Source: Tubulanus polymorphus (Eukaryota > Nemertea > Palaeonemertea > Tubulaniformes > Tubulanidae). From it: a stretch of DNA of 50,000 bases. The stretch spans positions 1-50,000 of the forward strand of contig NW_027437482.1 of the NCBI RefSeq assembly GCF_964204645.1, given 5' to 3'. Shown here piece after piece: positions 1 through 10,146 of this stretch; the first letter of the stretch is position 1; each line of letters begins with the position of its first letter. The position numbers were made by a program, and so were the translations under genes. The notes beneath the pieces are model-generated. The model saw nothing but the letters and a program-made list of their open reading frames with translations, was not told where the DNA came from and made no database searches.

Positions 1-104
1 ATTGATACTCTGATTGGTTCCCCTAACCTATACCTCTAAACCTAACCCCGACCAGTGCCAGGAAAGCACGGAGATAGAGGGAAACCGAGAGCAATCGTCG
101 GTCC

Positions 105-190
105 GCCCAGGTAGCTCAATCGGTAGAGCAGTCGTCCGGCAAACGAAAGGTCCGGTGTTCGAGTCCCGGTCTAGGTGGTGGATTGCTTTT
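105..190 (+). other. tRNA-derived pol III head of the satellite monomer (representative, monomer 1)
   Basis: A canonical D-arm/A box (TAGCTCAATCGGTAGAGC) begins at 112. It is followed by an anticodon-like arm with a stem of about 4 bp and loop CCGGCAA (apparent anticodon GGC, Ala-like, but position 33 is C instead of T), and a B box (GTTCGAGTCCC) near 157-167. The acceptor stem does not pair: GCCCAGG at 105-111 has no complement after the T arm, and the T stem has mismatches. It therefore looks like a tRNA-derived promoter module and not a functional tRNA. A TTTT pol III stop lies at 187-190, giving a predicted transcript of about 85 nt. The same module recurs in every complete monomer, about 104 bp after each monomer start. 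Confidence 0.7.
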
Positions 191-346
191 CGGTATCCCT
201 AACTCTAATACCTTCCGGCAGGTGGAGTTAGCCGGCTTTCCCGCTGCCAGTGTCACAGTGGGTTCTGAAAAGATATCAGTTAATTACTCTCGATTAATTG
301 TGGTGGGTTAATCTGAAGAACACAAAAACATTAATTGATACTCTGA

Positions 347-395
347 TTGGTTCCCCTAACCTATACCTCTAAACCTAACCCCGACCAGTGCCAGG
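347..395 (+). repeat. PLE 3'-end-like, telomere-like C-rich block in the satellite (representative, monomer 2)
   Basis: This block (core CCCCTAACCTATACCTCT, then AAACCTAACC and ending GTGCCAGG) matches the end of unit A at 12664-12711, which has CCCCTAACCTCTATCTCT, AAACCTAACC and again GTGCCAGG. A second matching block (CCCGCTGCCAGTGTCACAG, 575 onward) corresponds to CCCGCTGCCCGTGCACTAG in the retroelement 3' UTR. The two blocks occur in the same order in both, separated by unrelated sequence. The satellite therefore carries the retroelement's presumptive 3' recognition region. Confidence 0.75.
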
Positions 396-3300
396 AAAGC
401 ACGGAGATAGAGGTGAAACCGAGAGCAATCGTCGGTCCGCCCAGGTAGCTCAATCGGTAGAGCAGTCGTCCGGCAAACGAAAGGTCCGGTGTTCGAGTCC
501 CCGGTCTAGGTGGTGGATTGCTTTTCGGTATCCCTAACTCTAATACCTTCCGGCAGGTGGAGTTAGCCGGCTTTCCCGCTGCCAGTGTCACAGTGGGGTT
601 CTGAAAAGATATCAGTTAATTACTCTCGATTAATTGTGGTGGGTTAATCTGAAGAACACAAAAACATTAATTGATACTCTGATTGGTTCCCCTAACCTAT
701 ACCTCTAAACCTAACCCCGACCAGTGCCAGGAAAGCACGGAGATAGAGGTGAAACCGAGAGCAATCGTCGGTCCGCCCAGGTAGCTCAATCGGTAGAGCA
801 GTCGTCCGGCAAACGAAAGGTCCGGTGTTCGAGTCCCGGTCTAGGTGGTGGATTGCTTTTCGGTATCCCTAACTCTAATACCTTCCGGCAGGTGGAGTTA
901 GCCGGCTTTCCCGCTGCCAGTGTCACAGTGGGGTTCTGAAAAGATATCAGTTAATTACTCTCGATTAATTGTGGTGGGTTAATCTGAAGAACACAAAAAC
1001 ATTAATTGATACTCTGATTGGTTCCCCTAACCTATACCTCTAAACCTAACCCCGACCAGTGCCAGGAAAAGCACGGAGATAGAGGTGAAACCGAGAGCAA
1101 TCGTCGGTCCGCCCAGGTAGCTCAATCGGTAGAGCAGTCGTCCGGCAAACGAAAGGTCCGGTGTTCGAGTCCCGGTCTAGGTGGTGGATTGCTTTTCGGT
1201 ATCCCTAACTCTAATACCTTCCGGCAGGTGGAGTTAGCCGGCTTTCCCGCTGCCAGTGTCACAGTGGGGTTCTGAAAAGATATCAGTTAATTACTCTCGA
1301 TTAATTGTGGTGGGTTAATCTGAAGAACACAAAAACATTAATTGATACTCTGATTGGTTCCCCTAACCTATACCTCTAAACCTAACCCCGACCAGTGCCA
1401 GGAAAGCACGGAGATAGAGGTGAAACCGAGAGCAATCGTCGGTCCGCCCAGGTAGCTCAATCGGTAGAGCAGTCGTCCGGCAAACGAAAGGTCCGGTGTT
1501 CGAGTCCCGGTCTAGGTGGTGGATTGCTTTTCGGTATCCCTAACTCTAATACCTTCCGGCAGGTGGAGTTAGCCGGCTTTCCCGCTGCCAGTGTCACAGT
1601 GGGGTTCTGAAAAGATATCAGTTAATTACTCTCGATTAATTGTGGTGGGTTAATCTGAAGAACACAAAAACATTAATTGATACTCTGATTGGTTCCCCTA
1701 ACCTATACCTCTAAACCTAACCCCGACCAGTGCCAGGAAAGCACGGAGATAGAGGTGAAACCGAGAGCAATCGTCGGTCCGCCCAGGTAGCTCAATCGGT
1801 AGAGCAGTCGTCCGGCAAACGAAAGGTCCGGTGTTCGAGTCCCGGTCTAGGTGGTGGATTGCTTTTCGGTATCCCTAACTCTAATACCTTCCGGCAGGTG
1901 GAGTTAGCCGGCTTTCCCGCTGCCAGTGTCACAGTGGGGTTCTGAAAAGATATCAGTTAATTACTCTCGATTAATTGTGGTGGGTTAATCTGAAGAACAC
2001 AAAAACATTAATTGATACTCTGATTGGTTCCCCTAACCTATACCTCTAAACCTAACCCCGACCAGTGCCAGGAAAGCACGGAGATAGAGGTGAAACCGAG
2101 AGCAATCGTCGGTCCGCCCAGGTAGCTCAATCGGTAGAGCAGTCGTCCGGCAAACGAAAGGTCCGGTGTTCGAGTCCCGGTCTAGGTGGTGGATTGCTTT
2201 TCGGTATCCCTAACTCTAATACCTTCCGGCAGGTGGAGTTAGCCGGCTTTCCCGCTGCCAGTGTCACAGTGGGGTTCTGAAAAGATATCAGTTAATTACT
2301 CTCGATTAATTGTGGTGGGTTAATCTGAAGAACACAAAAACATTAATTGATACTCTGATTGGTTCCCCTAACCTATACCTCTAAACCTAACCCCGACCAG
2401 TGCCAGGAAAGCACGGAGATAGAGGTGAAACCGAGAGCAATCGTCGGTCCGCCCAGGTAGCTCAATCGGTAGAGCAGTCGTCCGGCAAACGAAAGGTCCG
2501 GTGTTCGAGTCCCGGTCTAGGTGGTGGATTGCTTTTCGGTATCCCTAACTCTAATACCTTCCGGCAGGTGGAGTTAGCCGGCTTTCCCGCTGCCAGTGTC
2601 ACAGTGGGGTTCTGAAAAGATATCAGTTAATTACTCTCGATTAATTGTGGTGGGTTAATCTGAAGAACACAAAAACATTAATTGATACTCTGATTGGTTC
2701 CCCTAACCTATACCTCTAAACCTAACCCCGACCAGTGCCAGGAAAGCACGGAGATAGAGGTGAAACCGAGAGCAATCGTCGGTCCGCCCAGGTAGCTCAA
2801 TCGGTAGAGCAGTCGTCCGGCAAACGAAAGGTCCGGTGTTCGAGTCCCGGTCTAGGTGGTGGATTGCTTTTCGGTATCCCTAACTCTAATACCTTCCGGC
2901 AGGTGGAGTTAGCCGGCTTTCCCGCTGCCAGTGTCACAGTGGGGTTCTGAAAAGATATCAGTTAATTACTCTCGATTAATTGTGGTGGGTTAATCTGAAG
3001 AACACAAAAACATTAATTGATACTCTGATTGGTTCCCCTAACCTATACCTCTAAACCTAACCCCGACCAGTGCCAGGAAAGCACGGAGATAGAGGTGAAA
3101 CCGAGAGCAATCGTCGGTCCGCCCAGGTAGCTCAATCGGTAGAGCAGTCGTCCGGCAAACGAAAGGTCCGGTGTTCGAGTCCCGGTCTAGGTGGTGGATT
3201 GCTTTTCGGTATCCCTAACTCTAATACCTTCCGGCAGGTGGAGTTAGCCGGCTTTCCCGCTGCCAGTGTCACAGTGGGGTTCTGAAAAGATATCAGTTAA

Positions 3301-6300
3301 TTACTCTCGATTAATTGTGGTGGGTTAATCTGAAGAACACAAAAACATTAATTGATACTCTGATTGGTTCCCCTAACCTATACCTCTAAACCTAACCCCG
3401 ACCAGTGCCAGGAAAGCACGGAGATAGAGGTGAAACCGAGAGCAATCGTCGGTCCGCCCAGGTAGCTCAATCGGTAGAGCAGTCGTCCGGCAAACGAAAG
3501 GTCCGGTGTTCGAGTCCCGGTCTAGGTGGTGGATTGCTTTTCGGTATCCCTAACTCTAATACCTTCCGGCAGGTGGAGTTAGCCGGCTTTCCCGCTGCCA
3601 GTGTCACAGTGGGGTTCTGAAAAGATATCAGTTAATTACTCTCGATTAATTGTGGTGGGTTAATCTGAAGAACACAAAAACATTAATTGATACTCTGATT
3701 GGTTCCCCTAACCTATACCTCTAAACCTAACCCCGACCAGTGCCAGGAAAGCACGGAGATAGAGGTGAAACCGAGAGCAATCGTCGGTCCGCCCAGGTAG
3801 CTCAATCGGTAGAGCAGTCGTCCGGCAAACGAAAGGTCCGGTGTTCGAGTCCCGGTCTAGGTGGTGGATTGCTTTTCGGTATCCCTAACTCTAATACCTT
3901 CCGGCAGGTGGAGTTAGCCGGCTTTCCCGCTGCCAGTGTCACAGTGGGGTTCTGAAAAGATATCAGTTAATTACTCTCGATTAATTGTGGTGGGTTAATC
4001 TGAAGAACACAAAACATTAATTGATACTCTGATTGGTTCCCCTAACCTATACCTCTAAACCTAACCCCGACCAGTGCCAGGAAAGCACGGAGATAGAGGT
4101 GAAACCGAGAGCAATCGTCGGTCCGCCCAGGTAGCTCAATCGGTAGAGCAGTCGTCCGGCAAACGAAAGGTCCGGTGTTCGAGTCCCGGTCTAGGTGGTG
4201 GATTGCTTTTCGGTATCCCTAACTCTAATACCTTCCGGCAGGTGGAGTTAGCCGGCTTTCCCGCTGCCAGTGTCACAGTGGGGTTCTGAAAAGATATCAG
4301 TTAATTACTCTCGATTAATTGTGGTGGGTTAATCTGAAGAACACAAAAACATTAATTGATACTCTGATTGGTTCCCCTAACCTATACCTCTAAACCTAAC
4401 CCCGACCAGTGCCAGGAAAGCACGGAGATAGAGGTGAAACCGAGAGCAATCGTCGGTCCGCCCAGGTAGCTCAATCGGTAGAGCAGTCGTCCGGCAAACG
4501 AAAGGTCCGGTGTTCGAGTCCCGGTCTAGGTGGTGGATTGCTTTTCGGTATCCCTAACTCTAATACCTTCCGGCAGGTGGAGTTAGCCGGCTTTCCCGCT
4601 GCCAGTGTCACAGTGGGGTTCTGAAAAGATATCAGTTAATTACTCTCGATTAATTGTGGTGGGTTAATCTGAAGAACACAAAAACATTAATTGATACTCT
4701 GATTGGTTCCCCTAACCTATACCTCTAAACCTAACCCCGACCAGTGCCAGGAAAGCACGGAGATAGAGGTGAAACCGAGAGCAATCGTCGGTCCGCCCAG
4801 GTAGCTCAATCGGTAGAGCAGTCGTCCGGCAAACGAAAGGTCCGGTGTTCGAGTCCCGGTCTAGGTGGTGGATTGCTTTTCGGTATCCCTAACTCTAATA
4901 CCTTCCGGCAGGTGGAGTTAGCCGGCTTTCCCGCTGCCAGTGTCACAGTGGGGTTCTGAAAAGATATCAGTTAATTACTCTCGATTAATTGTGGTGGGTT
5001 AATCTGAAGAACACAAAAACATTAATTGATACTCTGATTGGTTCCCCTAACCTATACCTCTAAACCTAACCCCGACCAGTGCCAGGAAAGCACGGAGATA
5101 GAGGTGAAACCGAGAGCAATCGTCGGTCCGCCCAGGTAGCTCAATCGGTAGAGCAGTCGTCCGGCAAACGAAAGGTCCGGTGTTCGAGTCCCGGTCTAGG
5201 TGGTGGATTGCTTTTCGGTATCCCTAACTCTAATACCTTCCGGCAGGTGGAGTTAGCCGGCTTTCCCGCTGCCAGTGTCACAGTGGGGTTCTGAAAAGAT
5301 ATCAGTTAATTACTCTCGATTAATTGTGGTGGGTTAATCTGAAGAACACAAAAACATTAATTGATACTCTGATTGGTTCCCCTAACCTATACCTCTAAAC
5401 CTAACCCCGACCAGTGCCAGGAAAGCACGGAGATAGAGGTGAAACCGAGAGCAATCGTCGGTCCGCCCAGGTAGCTCAATCGGTAGAGCAGTCGTCCGGC
5501 AAACGAAAGGTCCGGTGTTCGAGTCCCGGTCTAGGTGGTGGATTGCTTTTCGGTATCCCTAACTCTAATACCTTCCGGCAGGTGGAGTTAGCCGGCTTTC
5601 CCGCTGCCAGTGTCACAGTGGGGTTCTGAAAAGATATCAGTTAATTACTCTCGATTAATTGTGGTGGGTTAATCTGAAGAACACAAAAACATTAATTGAT
5701 ACTCTGATTGGTTCCCCTAACCTATACCTCTAAACCTAACCCCGACCAGTGCCAGGAAAGCACGGAGATAGAGGTGAAACCGAGAGCAATCGTCGGTCCG
5801 CCCAGGTAGCTCAATCGGTAGAGCAGTCGTCCGGCAAACGAAAGGTCCGGTGTTCGAGTCCCGGTCTAGGTGGTGGATTGCTTTTCGGTATCCCTAACTC
5901 TAATACCTTCCGGCAGGTGGAGTTAGCCGGCTTTCCCGCTGCCAGTGTCACAGTGGGGTTCTGAAAAGATATCAGTTAATTACTCTCGATTAATTGTGGT
6001 GGGTTAATCTGAAGAACACAAAAACATTAATTGATACTCTGATTGGTTCCCCTAACCTATACCTCTAAACCTAACCCCGACCAGTGCCAGGAAAGCACGG
6101 AGATAGAGGTGAAACCGAGAGCAATCGTCGGTCCGCCCAGGTAGCTCAATCGGTAGAGCAGTCGTCCGGCAAACGAAAGGTCCGGTGTTCGAGTCCCGGT
6201 CTAGGTGGTGGATTGCTTTTCGGTATCCCTAACTCTAATACCTTCCGGCAGGTGGAGTTAGCCGGCTTTCCCGCTGCCAGTGTCACAGTGGGGTTCTGAA

Positions 6301-8817
6301 AAGATATCAGTTAATTACTCTCGATTAATTGTGGTGGGTTAATCTGAAGAACACAAAAACATTAATTGATACTCTGATTGGTTCCCCTAACCTATACCTC
6401 TAAACCTAACCCCGACCAGTGCCAGGAAAGCACGGAGATAGAGGTGAAACCGAGAGCAATCGTCGGTCCGCCCAGGTAGCTCAATCGGTAGAGCAGTCGT
6501 CCGGCAAACGAAAGGTCCGGTGTTCGAGTCCCGGTCTAGGTGGTGGATTGCTTTTCGGTATCCCTAACTCTAATACCTTCCGGCAGGTGGAGTTAGCCGG
6601 CTTTCCCGCTGCCAGTGTCACAGTGGGGTTCTGAAAAGATATCAGTTAATTACTCTCGATTAATTGTGGTGGGTTAATCTGAAGAACACAAAAACATTAA
6701 TTGATACTCTGATTGGTTCCCCTAACCTATACCTCTAAACCTAACCCCGACCAGTGCCAGGAAAGCACGGAGATAGAGGTGAAACCGAGAGCAATCGTCG
6801 GTCCGCCCAGGTAGCTCAATCGGTAGAGCAGTCGTCCGGCAAACGAAAGGTCCGGTGTTCGAGTCCCGGTCTAGGTGGTGGATTGCTTTTCGGTATCCCT
6901 AACTCTAATACCTTCCGGCAGGTGGAGTTAGCCGGCTTTCCCGCTGCCAGTGTCACAGTGGGGTTCTGAAAAGATATCAGTTAATTACTCTCGATTAATT
7001 GTGGTGGGTTAATCTGAAGAACACAAAAACATTAATTGATACTCTGATTGGTTCCCCTAACCTATACCTCTAAACCTAACCCCGACCAGTGCCAGGAAAG
7101 CACGGAGATAGAGGTGAAACCGAGAGCAATCGTCGGTCCGCCCAGGTAGCTCAATCGGTAGAGCAGTCGTCCGGCAAACGAAAGGTCCGGTGTTCGAGTC
7201 CCGGTCTAGGTGGTGGATTGCTTTTCGGTATCCCTAACTCTAATACCTTCCGGCAGGTGGAGTTAGCCGGCTTTCCCGCTGCCAGTGTCACAGTGGGGTT
7301 CTGAAAAGATATCAGTTAATTACTCTCGATTAATTGTGGTGGGTTAATCTGAAGAACACAAAAACATTAATTGATACTCTGATTGGTTCCCCTAACCTAT
7401 ACCTCTAAACCTAACCCCGACCAGTGCCAGGAAAGCACGGAGATAGAGGTGAAACCGAGAGCAATCGTCGGTCCGCCCAGGTAGCTCAATCGGTAGAGCA
7501 GTCGTCCGGCAAACGAAAGGTCCGGTGTTCGAGTCCCGGTCTAGGTGGTGGATTGCTTTTCGGTATCCCTAACTCTAATACCTTCCGGCAGGTGGAGTTA
7601 GCCGGCTTTCCCGCTGCCAGTGTCACAGTGGGGTTCTGAAAAGATATCAGTTAATTACTCTCGATTAATTGTGGTGGGTTAATCTGAAGAACACAAAAAC
7701 ATTAATTGATACTCTGATTGGTTCCCCTAACCTATACCTCTAAACCTAACCCCGACCAGTGCCAGGAAAGCACGGAGATAGAGGTGAAACCGAGAGCAAT
7801 CGTCGGTCCGCCCAGGTAGCTCAATCGGTAGAGCAGTCGTCCGGCAAACGAAAGGTCCGGTGTTCGAGTCCCGGTCTAGGTGGTGGATTGCTTTTCGGTA
7901 TCCCTAACTCTAATACCTTCCGGCAGGTGGAGTTAGCCGGCTTTCCCGCTGCCAGTGTCACAGTGGGGTTCTGAAAAGATATCAGTTAATTACTCTCGAT
8001 TAATTGTGGTGGGTTAATCTGAAGAACACAAAAACATTAATTGATACTCTGATTGGTTCCCCTAACCTATACCTCTAAACCTAACCCCGACCAGTGCCAG
8101 GAAAGCACGGAGATAGAGGTGAAACCGAGAGCAATCGTCGGTCCGCCCAGGTAGCTCAATCGGTAGAGCAGTCGTCCGGCAAACGAAAGGTCCGGTGTTC
8201 GAGTCCCGGTCTAGGTGGTGGATTGCTTTTCGGTATCCCTAACTCTAATACCTTCCGGCAGGTGGAGTTAGCCGGCTTTCCCGCTGCCAGTGTCACAGTG
8301 GGGTTCTGAAAAGATATCAGTTAATTACTCTCGATTAATTGTGGTGGGTTAATCTGAAGAACACAAAAACATTAATTGATACTCTGATTGGTTCCCCTAA
8401 CCTATACCTCTAAACCTAACCCCGACCAGTGCCAGGAAAGCACGGAGATAGAGGTGAAACCGAGAGCAATCGTCGGTCCGCCCAGGTAGCTCAATCGGTA
8501 GAGCAGTCGTCCGGCAAACGAAAGGTCCGGTGTTCGAGTCCCGGTCTAGGTGGTGGATTGCTTTTCGGTATCCCTAACTCTAATACCTTCCGGCAGGTGG
8601 AGTTAGCCGGCTTTCCCGCTGCCAGTGTCACAGTGGGGTTCTGAAAAGATATCAGTTAATTACTCTCGATTAATTGTGGTGGGTTAATCTGAAGAACACA
8701 AAAACATTAATTGATACTCTGATTGGTTCCCCTAACCTATACCTCTAAACCTAACCCCGACCAGTGCCAGGAAAGCACGGAGATAGAGGTGAAACCGAGA
8801 GCAATCGTCGGTCCGCG

Positions 8818-10119
8818 GCGGCTTGCACCGAAGCAGTAACGGTGCAGCTGCACGCTGCCGCGGACGTCTGGATGGAGACAGTTTCGAAAGAGCTGACCAT
8901 CCATTACGCTGCCACATTTGTTCAGCTAATGGGTGATCCTCTGCCGGACTGTCTATCAGCACAGGATGTCGCCCTGACATGGGCCCGGAGGAATTTCGGC
9001 TCCCGTCTAAGCCCCGGAACGATCCGGCTTTTCAACATCGCGCTGGATTTGCGGTCGAAATTCCGCGGTCAGGCTCTGTCTGACAAACTCAGAAATGTCC
9101 TATCTAACCCACCTTCTTCCCCTTCTCATTTCAGGTCACACCACCAGGAGGCACCCACGGAACCGAAGATTCGTCCGCCGCCGAGACCGAGCCGGAAGAT
9201 TCGAAAGCCCGCGACGCCGAGGACGCCTGCACCAACCGCAGCCGCGCCCGCCGCGCCCACAGCGCCTCCTTCTTTTTCTGATTCCAGGTCACCGAGAAGC
9301 TACGCGGATGTCACCAGGACGCCACCAACCAGAATGGCGCCACCACCGAGAAGTCCGATGCCGACGCCGCCGCCGCCACCAAGAAGTACGACGCCACCGA
9401 GAAGTCCGACGCCGCCGCCTCGAAACCCGACGCCGCCGCCGCCGCAGAGAACGCCGACCGCACCAACCAGCAGTCCGACGCCGTCTCTCTCTTCTTCTCT
9501 TTCCAGCTCTCCGTCTCATTACAGGTCACCAGGGCGCCTACTGCCAGCGCGAAGTCCGACGCCAACACCGAGACCGATGGCGCCCCAGGAAGTTCGCCGT
9601 CATCCGAATACGGGTCGGAAGAAACAGGATTGGAGTCTGCCACCAACCCGGCGACCCATTCTGGTGATTGGTGACTCAAATCTGAGTAACATCACATCAA
9701 GCCGCCGTCCGGATGACGTCCAGATCGAGAGCTTCCCCGGCTGCAAGATAGCTCATCTCGCCGACCTGATCGATGCTGTACCGGAGCGCCGAGATCGCCC
9801 GGATACGGTGATCATCAGCGTCGGAATCAACAACCGCGACAACAACTTCGAAGCGACCGCCAAGAAGACCACACAGCGCCTGATCAACGCCGCAGTCAAG
9901 AAGTATCAGCACTCGTTCGTCCACTTCGTTCAACTGAACACGACCCGCGAACACCAGCAGTTCGCCCGGAAGTTCAACGAATTCCTCGAGATTCACGACG
10001 ACGTCACCGCGATACCACCCATCGATGATCGACGCTTCAGAGTTGTTGGAGACGGGATCCACTGGAACCGTGGTACAGCTAACACCCTGCTGGACCACTG
10101 GCTCAGTGGTTTAAACTAA
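8818..10119 (+). CDS. ORF1 of unit A, N-terminally truncated (residues 87-519), SGNH-like domain
   Basis: The frame keeps 433 of 519 codons: the last part of the helical N-terminal region, the Pro-rich linker and the complete SGNH/GDSL-like domain with GDSN and DGIHWN motifs. An upstream GTG in the satellite at 8764 keeps the frame open, but that is a chance fusion and no start codon is supported. It ends with the same slippery TTTAAAC (10110-10116) and stop (10117-10119) as the intact copies. Without the native promoter and first 86 codons it is probably not expressed as a normal product. Confidence 0.85.
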   Translation, partial: AACTEAVTVQLHAAADVWMETVSKELTIHYAATFVQLMGDPLPDCLSAQDVALTWARRNFGSRLSPGTIRLFNIALDLRSKFRGQALSDKLRNVLSNPPSSPSHFRSHHQEAPTEPKIRPPPRPSRKIRKPATPRTPAPTAAAPAAPTAPPSFSDSRSPRSYADVTRTPPTRMAPPPRSPMPTPPPPPRSTTPPRSPTPPPRNPTPPPPQRTPTAPTSSPTPSLSSSLSSSPSHYRSPGRLLPARSPTPTPRPMAPQEVRRHPNTGRKKQDWSLPPTRRPILVIGDSNLSNITSSRRPDDVQIESFPGCKIAHLADLIDAVPERRDRPDTVIISVGINNRDNNFEATAKKTTQRLINAAVKKYQHSFVHFVQLNTTREHQQFARKFNEFLEIHDDVTAIPPIDDRRFRVVGDGIHWNRGTANTLLDHWLSGLN

Positions 10120-10146
10120 GTATTAGTGAGACCAACGGGTCCACTA
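10110..10146 (+). promoter_or_regulatory. -1 frameshift signal, unit A
   Basis: Slippery TTTAAAC at 10110-10116, stop at 10117-10119 and stem-loop at 10124-10146, identical to unit B. Confidence 0.8.

Larger units (their letters stand above)
1..8816 (+). repeat. Subtelomeric ~335 bp satellite array with tRNA-like and PLE-tail modules
   Basis: Twenty-six complete monomers and one partial monomer lie head to tail. They start at 1, 333, 670, 1005, 1341, 1676 and 2011, then every 335 bp to 3686, at 4020, and again every 335 bp to 8375; the partial copy starts at 8710. Copies are almost identical, differing by single-base indels near the array's left end and one at about 4010. Each monomer holds a tRNA-like segment, a TTTT run just after it, a block resembling the 3' UTR of the neighbouring retroelement, and a telomere-like C-rich block. 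The array is open at the window's left edge and may continue. It ends inside retroelement unit A at 8816. The C-rich strand is on the plus strand, as in the retroelement chain, so both share one polarity relative to the telomere. Confidence 0.95.

Noticed and set aside
724-8644. A 71-codon frame with GTG start repeated in every satellite monomer
   Set aside because: It overlaps the tRNA-like module, begins with GTG, has no promoter or splice context, and shifts with monomer indels at the left end; a by-product of repetition.
1-8816. CRISPR-like regular spacing
   Set aside because: The whole 335-bp unit is repeated, there are no unique spacers and the setting is eukaryotic; it is a satellite.
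8764-8817. Apparent N-terminal extension of unit A ORF1 into the satellite
   Set aside because: The GTG and following codons are satellite sequence that happens to be in frame; they do not correspond to the intact ORF1 N-terminus in units B-G.
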